A stretch of DNA of 46,574 bases from Eubacterium sp. (GTDB lineage Bacteria; Bacillota_A; Clostridia; Lachnospirales; Lachnospiraceae): the NCBI GenBank assembly GCA_023663915.1, contig JAMPGN010000006.1:1-46574 (forward strand). The letters run 5' to 3'. The notes under the pieces were generated by a model. That model had not been told where the DNA came from, searched no databases, and saw only the letters and a list, made by a program, of their open reading frames with translations. Made by a program: the position numbers and the translations under genes. This document shows positions 42,832 to 46,574 of the stretch, piece by piece; within the stretch, counting starts at the first letter, position 1; every line of letters starts with the position of its first letter.

Positions 42832-43833
42832 ATGTCTTATATTGATCTGATGAAAGAGAAGGCACGGAGCGATAAAAAGACGATTGTACTGCCGGAAACA
42901 AATGACAAGAGGACGTTGATTGCGGCGTCCAGTATCTTAAAAGAGGGGATCGCCGACATTATCATGGTGGGGAACGAGGAAAAGATCATGGACGGCGCGG
43001 GCTGGCTGGAGGTAGATCTGGACGGCGTGAAGATCGTCGATCCGGAAACGACGGACAAGCTTGACGAGTATGTGGAGCTTTTGTTTGAGATCCGTAAAAA
43101 CAAGGGCATGACGCCGGAGAAGGCGCGGGAGACTCTGCTGAAGGATTATCTGACGTTTGGCGTGGTGATGGTAAAGGCGAACGATGCGGACGGCATGGTG
43201 GCAGGCGCGTGCCATGCGACGGCGGACACCCTGCGCCCCGCATTGCAGATTCTGAAGACGGCGCCCGGCGTGAAACTGGTATCCGGCTTCTTTATTCTGG
43301 ACGTGCCGGATTGTGAATATGGGGAGAACGGCACCTTCTTGTTTGCGGACTGCGGGCTGAATCAGGATCCGACGGCGGAAGAGCTGGCGGCGATCGCGGA
43401 TTCTTCTGCAAAGAGCTTTAAGAGCCTGGTCGGCGCGAAGCCGATCATCGCCATGCTGTCTCATTCCACGAAGGGCAGCGCGAAGCATCCGTTGGTAGAC
43501 AAGATGGTGGAGGCGACTCGGATCGCGCATGAGCAGTATCCGCATCTTACCATCGACGGCGAACTCCAGTCCGATGCGGCGCTGGTGCCCCAGGTGGCGA
43601 AGTCCAAGGCGCCCGGCAGCGAGGTGGCAGGCAAGGCGAACGTGCTGATCTTCCCGAACCTCGACTGCGGCAATATCGGTTATAAGCTGGTGCAGAGACT
43701 CGGCAAGGCGGAGGCTTACGGACCGATGCTGCAGGGGATTGCGAAACCTGTCAACGACCTCTCCCGCGGCTGCTCCTGGCAGGATATCGTGGGCGTGGTA
43801 GCTTTAACAGCCGTGCAGGCACAACTTGCGTGA
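42832..43833 (+). CDS. pta: Phosphate acetyltransferase
   Basis: The 333-residue enzyme interconverts acetyl-CoA and acetyl phosphate. Family landmarks are IVLPETNDKRTLIAAS, MVAGACHATADTLRPALQI, HSTKGSAKHP and VLIFPNLDCGNIGYKL. AAGGAGGG at 42817-42824 fits ATG 42832 better than ATG 42826, which is only 1 nt after it. The length is that of a stand-alone Pta. Its stop codon lies in the GCGTGATAAGC arm of a downstream palindrome. Confidence 0.95.
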   Translation: MSYIDLMKEKARSDKKTIVLPETNDKRTLIAASSILKEGIADIIMVGNEEKIMDGAGWLEVDLDGVKIVDPETTDKLDEYVELLFEIRKNKGMTPEKARETLLKDYLTFGVVMVKANDADGMVAGACHATADTLRPALQILKTAPGVKLVSGFFILDVPDCEYGENGTFLFADCGLNQDPTAEELAAIADSSAKSFKSLVGAKPIIAMLSHSTKGSAKHPLVDKMVEATRIAHEQYPHLTIDGELQSDAALVPQVAKSKAPGSEVAGKANVLIFPNLDCGNIGYKLVQRLGKAEAYGPMLQGIAKPVNDLSRGCSWQDIVGVVALTAVQAQLA

Positions 43834-44076
43834 TAAGCAATGAGCAGTGCGTAGACAGACGTATAAGAGCGTGGGGAGCTTGCTCACCAAAGCGATTATG
43901 CGGATGGATACATAGGGCGAATGCCCGCGAACGAGGAAAACCGAAGGTTTTTCGAGTGGCACTGCGAAGTTCTCGAGGTGCCGTGTCAGCTTATCACGCG
44001 AATGCCCGCGAACGAGGAAAACCGAAGTTTTTTCGAGTGGCACTGCGAAGTTCTTGAAGGGCGTGTCAGCTTATCA
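43829..44076 (+). repeat. Repeat-rich, self-complementary pta-ackA intergenic element
   Basis: Two tandem units of about 80 bp (43917-43996 and 43998-44076) begin GCGAATGCCCGCGAACGAGG and differ at a few positions with one indel. GCGTGATAAGC (43829-43839) pairs with GCTTATCACGC (43989-43999), and GCAGTGC (43844-43850) with GCACTGC (43959-43965). The arms nest, so a large fold is possible. The pta stop codon lies in the outer arm. No open frame with a ribosome binding site is convincing. See the separate finding. Confidence 0.8.
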
Positions 44077-44108
44077 ATACAGAAAACAGAAAGGATGGTT
44101 TACATAAC

Positions 44109-45305
44109 ATGAATATTTTAGTGATCAACTGTGGAAGCTCTTCCCTGAAATTCCAGCTCATCGACGCCGATACCGAAAAGCAGATCGCCAAGGGGCTTTG
44201 CGAGCGCATCGGCATCGACGGCAGCCAGATCGTCTACCAGCCGGCAGGCGGCGACAAGGAGGAGACCGTTACGCCCATGCCCGATCATACCAAAGCGATC
44301 GAGCTGGTATTGCAGGCGTTGATGAATGAAAAGACCGGCGTGGTGAAGTCTCTTAACGAGATTGACGCGGTGGGACACCGCATTGTACATGGCGGAGAGA
44401 AATTTGCCGCTTCTACGCTCATTACCGATGAAGTGATTGAGGCGATCACAGCCTGCAACGATCTCGCGCCCCTGCATAATCCGGCGAACCTGATCGGCAT
44501 TGACGCCTGCAGGAAGCTGATGCCGAATACCCCGATGGTGGGCGTTTTCGATACGGCGTTTCATCAGACCATGCCGAAGGAAGCTTATCTTTATGGTCTG
44601 CCTTATGAATATTATGAGAAATATCAGGTGAGGCGCTACGGCTTCCACGGCACCAGCCATTCCTATGTGTCAAAGCGGGCGGCAGACCTTCTTGGAAAGA
44701 ATTATGAGGAGATGAAGGTCATCGTCTGCCATCTGGGCAACGGCGCCAGCGTTTCCGCCGTGAAGAACGGGAAGTGCGTGGATACCTCCATGGGTCTGAC
44801 GCCCCTGGAAGGATTGATTATGGGAACTCGATCCGGCGATATCGATCCGGCGATTATCGAATATCTTGCCCATAAGGAGAATAAGTCCATCGACGAAGTA
44901 ATGACCGTGCTGAATAAAAAATCGGGCGTGCTGGGTCTTTCCGATAACCTTTCCTCCGATTTCCGCGATCTGGAGAAGTCCTACGTGGCGGGAGAAGACA
45001 GGGGACAGCGCACGATCCGCACGTTTGCTTATCGGGTGGCAAAATACATCGGCGCGTACACGGCGGCGATGAACGGCGTGGACGCGATCTGCTTTACGGC
45101 GGGCGTCGGCGAGAACAGCCCCCTTGTCAGGAATCTTGCCTGTGAGCGGCTGGGGTATCTGGGCATTGCGCTGGACGAAGAGAAGAATCAAAAGCGCGGC
45201 GAGGAGCTGGTGATCAGTACGCCGGATTCCAAAACCAAAGTGCTTGTGATCCCGACCAATGAGGAGCTGGCGATCGCCAGGGAGACGGCGGCGTTAGTGA
45301 AGTGA
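44109..45305 (+). CDS. ackA: Acetate kinase
   Basis: The 398-residue enzyme converts acetyl phosphate and ADP to acetate and ATP. Landmarks are INCGSSSLKFQL at the start, GHRIVHGGEKF, FHGTSHSYVSKRAADLLG, CHLGNGASV, TRSGDIDP and FTAGVGENSP. The AGAAAGGATGG upstream gives a usable ribosome binding site. Although pta and ackA are often adjacent, here 275 nt of repeats lie between them. Confidence 0.97.
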   Translation: MNILVINCGSSSLKFQLIDADTEKQIAKGLCERIGIDGSQIVYQPAGGDKEETVTPMPDHTKAIELVLQALMNEKTGVVKSLNEIDAVGHRIVHGGEKFAASTLITDEVIEAITACNDLAPLHNPANLIGIDACRKLMPNTPMVGVFDTAFHQTMPKEAYLYGLPYEYYEKYQVRRYGFHGTSHSYVSKRAADLLGKNYEEMKVIVCHLGNGASVSAVKNGKCVDTSMGLTPLEGLIMGTRSGDIDPAIIEYLAHKENKSIDEVMTVLNKKSGVLGLSDNLSSDFRDLEKSYVAGEDRGQRTIRTFAYRVAKYIGAYTAAMNGVDAICFTAGVGENSPLVRNLACERLGYLGIALDEEKNQKRGEELVISTPDSKTKVLVIPTNEELAIARETAALVK

Positions 45306-45333
45306 TGCGGAAATAGAATGTTTAATCATTTTA

Positions 45334-45370
45334 TTCGGGTGCGCTTTTTCTATGAGGAGGTGCACCCGAA
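45334..45370 (+). other. Perfect 9-bp inverted repeat after ackA
   Basis: TTCGGGTGC (45334-45342) and GCACCCGAA (45362-45370) pair, with a 19-nt loop. No T run follows on either strand, so a role as terminator is uncertain. Confidence 0.4.
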
Positions 45371-45409
45371 AAAATGTAGTTTTCAGGCTTGATTTCAATG
45401 TGAAAGACA

Positions 45410-45438
45410 TTGCGGTTTCAGGAAATGTGTAGTATGAT
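45410..45438 (+). promoter_or_regulatory. Candidate promoter of the accessory gene at 45.5 kb
   Basis: TTGCGG (45410-45415), 17-nt spacer, TATGAT (45433-45438). The leader holds a 7-bp hairpin (45448-45465, GAATCCC-GTTC-GGGGTTC). Confidence 0.45.
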
Positions 45439-45545
45439 AATTTTATCGAATCCCGTTCGGGGTTCAAAAATGTGTGGCGGTTTTCCCGCGGATTTTCCAA
45501 AAGTAGAATTTAGCTGGCATTGTGTTTGTGGAATAGGAGAGTTAT

Positions 45546-46070
45546 ATGAAAAATAGCATCAGTATTGTAACTGATTTGAAAGGGTCTAAAATAGTTTTGA
45601 TAAATGATGTTCTCTTTCGTTCAAGAAGAAGCATTGACTGGAAGAAGATTGAACAATATATGAAAACTTATATTGGTAAATGCTTTGGAATATCAAAAAC
45701 CTCTGAAAAGGTTTATATAGGCGCAGATTTTCCGGATGAATTTTGTCATTCCAAAGATACAAAGGGGTTGAGAGGTGCAAATATAAAAGCAAAAGCCAAT
45801 ATTGCGTCTGCGATTGGGGAATTGATTCAAATTGCAGATCATAAGACGGAATATCCTGATTATAATAATAGACATGGCGCAAAAGCAAAGTATGGATGGT
45901 ATCGCTATGATACGAGATTCGGACTACCTGTTTATGATGAACAGGAAAATTTGGAACGTTATAATATATTTTCAGCAAGAATGCTGGTGAGGTGTAATGA
46001 AGATGGCAGATTATTTCTTTATGATATGGTGAGAACAAAAAAAGAAACGAGCAAACCGCATGAGCAATAG
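45546..46070 (+). CDS. LPD3-like domain protein, phage/ICE associated, 174 aa
   Basis: The C-terminal half (about 90-174) holds RHGAKAKYGWYRYDTRFGLPVYD, FSARMLVRCNEDGRLFLYDMVRTKKETSKP. This resembles a domain (LPD3-like) seen in large polyvalent phage/ICE proteins and MuF-type toxins, here standing alone. The match is from memory of the motif and the exact domain name is uncertain. AGGAGAG precedes the start. AT-rich base use indicates acquired DNA. Confidence 0.5.
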   Translation: MKNSISIVTDLKGSKIVLINDVLFRSRRSIDWKKIEQYMKTYIGKCFGISKTSEKVYIGADFPDEFCHSKDTKGLRGANIKAKANIASAIGELIQIADHKTEYPDYNNRHGAKAKYGWYRYDTRFGLPVYDEQENLERYNIFSARMLVRCNEDGRLFLYDMVRTKKETSKPHEQ

Positions 46071-46099
46071 CTGTACGGTAGTAAACTTCGTTTCTTTTT
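46039..46099 (+). terminator. Long-loop hairpin, likely terminator
   Basis: AAAAAGAAACGA (46039-46050) pairs perfectly with TCGTTTCTTTTT (46088-46099). The first arm lies in the coding end of the preceding gene. Ends in T residues. Confidence 0.5.
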
Positions 46100-46169
46100 A
46101 TAGTATATTCTAAAAGTCAAAATTGTAGTTGTCAATCCCTAAAATGAAATTTTCCGCAAAATGTGATTG

Positions 46170-46487
46170 CTAGAGAACATCTATAATGCGGGAAATCTGC
46201 TTTTTCTTTTCTACCGTACATTTCTGCAGCTTGTTTGCAAGTTCTGTATCAACCGGAAACGTTTCATTTCCATATTCAGATGATAAAAAATAATCGACGG
46301 AGCAGTCAAGGGCATTGGCAATTCCGACCAGAGCAGTCAATGATACCTTACAGCGGCCGTGTTCCACATTACTGATATGTGAAGTATCCACATCCAGATG
46401 ATTGGCGAGGTAGTCCTGCGTATAGCCCTTAGCCAGACGCCGCTCGCGGATTTTTGCGCCGATTTTTTGGAAATCCAGTTCTTGCAT
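46170..46487 (-). CDS. XRE-family helix-turn-helix regulator, 105 aa
   Basis: The N-terminal 65 residues are a Cro/C1-type HTH: IGAKIRERRLAKGYTQDYLANHLDVDTSHISNVEHGRCKVS, then LVGIANALDCSVDYFL. The C-terminal tail (LANKLQKCTVEKKKQISRIID) is a helical dimerisation segment typical of small XRE regulators. AGGGGACA lies upstream of ATG 46487 on the minus strand. Convergent with the previous gene; its target is unknown. Confidence 0.88.
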   Translation of the reverse strand: MQELDFQKIGAKIRERRLAKGYTQDYLANHLDVDTSHISNVEHGRCKVSLTALVGIANALDCSVDYFLSSEYGNETFPVDTELANKLQKCTVEKKKQISRIIDVL

Positions 46488-46551
46488 ACCATTGTCCCCT
46501 CTATTCTTATAGTTGTATTTTAATGAATCATTTTAGAAACTATAATGTAAA

Positions 46552-46574
46552 ATAACTCATAAAATATGAGTTAT
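46552..46574. repeat. Palindrome at the right edge
   Basis: ATAACTCATA-AAA-TATGAGTTAT is a perfect 10-bp inverted repeat that ends exactly at the window edge. It lies 65 nt upstream of the XRE gene start and might be its operator. Confidence 0.5.

Noticed and set aside
43917..44076. Possible CRISPR-like array in the pta-ackA gap
   Set aside because: Only two long units in direct contact, without spacers, and no cas genes.
43830..44112. Small open frames reading MPANEENR... through the tandem repeat
   Set aside because: Repeat-generated frame without a ribosome binding site; overlaps the ackA leader.
45448..45465. tRNA-like arm (GGGGTTCAAAA)
   Set aside because: Only one 7-bp hairpin; no acceptor or anticodon arm surrounds it.
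46072..46220. TGTACGGTAG repeated in inverted form around the convergent gene ends
   Set aside because: A 10-bp match 130 nt apart, partly inside the XRE gene; could be chance.

Overview
The window looks like a chromosome segment of a Gram-positive anaerobe of the class Clostridia, most likely Lachnospiraceae. This rests on the housekeeping gene set and order (zf-HC2 anti-sigma-like, polA, coaE, a long FtsA-domain protein, a WalJ-type hydrolase; pta next to ackA; tmcAL beside pta; a UPF0237/UPF0210 pair), on strong AGGAGG-type ribosome binding sites, and on a GH25 lysozyme with choline-binding-like repeats. Genus cannot be fixed from the sequence alone. No rRNA, tRNA or CRISPR array was found.

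Region 1 (1-9.9 kb) is strongly AT-rich and accessory. It holds a train of small, often acidic, same-strand genes of unknown function with good ribosome binding sites. It also holds two toxin-antitoxin modules (HicAB at 4.1-4.7 kb, DinJ/YafQ at 7.7-8.3 kb), an odd tyrosine recombinase (5.1-6.2 kb), a four-TM protein and a broken integrase at 9.2-9.7 kb. It reads as part of an integrated mobile element whose left end lies outside the window.

Region 2 (9.9-18.3 kb) is GC-richer core: a secreted GH25 lysozyme with a WalR-like box upstream, an anti-sigma-like protein, DNA polymerase I, dephospho-CoA kinase, an FtsA-like ATPase and a WalJ/YycJ-family hydrolase. A 97-bp double-hairpin element separates the last two. 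Region 3 (18.3-21.1 kb) is an inserted type II restriction-modification module: Vsr nuclease (minus strand), an HTH-C5 methyltransferase fusion and an Eco47II-family endonuclease. Region 4 (21.1-24.1 kb) returns to core: a lipoprotein, an ACT-domain protein and a UPF0210 protein.

Region 5 (24.1-32.9 kb) is a defence island: type I restriction-modification hsdM-hsdS-hsdR followed by a coupled AAA ATPase + HNH nuclease pair of the Septu (PtuAB) kind. A 36-nt piece of the 3' end of the UPF0210 gene is repeated at the far side of the island with only synonymous differences, which marks the insertion boundaries. Region 6 (32.9-45.3 kb) is core: an ECF transporter operon (UPF0397 S component, double ATPase, EcfT), an SDR epimerase, an HPr-like protein lacking the usual active-site motif, a SufC/SufB-like pair, cardiolipin synthase, an acyltransferase, tmcAL, and pta-ackA. 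Pta and AckA together interconvert acetyl-CoA and acetate with ATP gain; an unusual repeat-rich, self-complementary stretch separates the two genes. Region 7 (45.3-46.6 kb) is again AT-rich accessory DNA with a phage/ICE-type domain protein and an XRE regulator.
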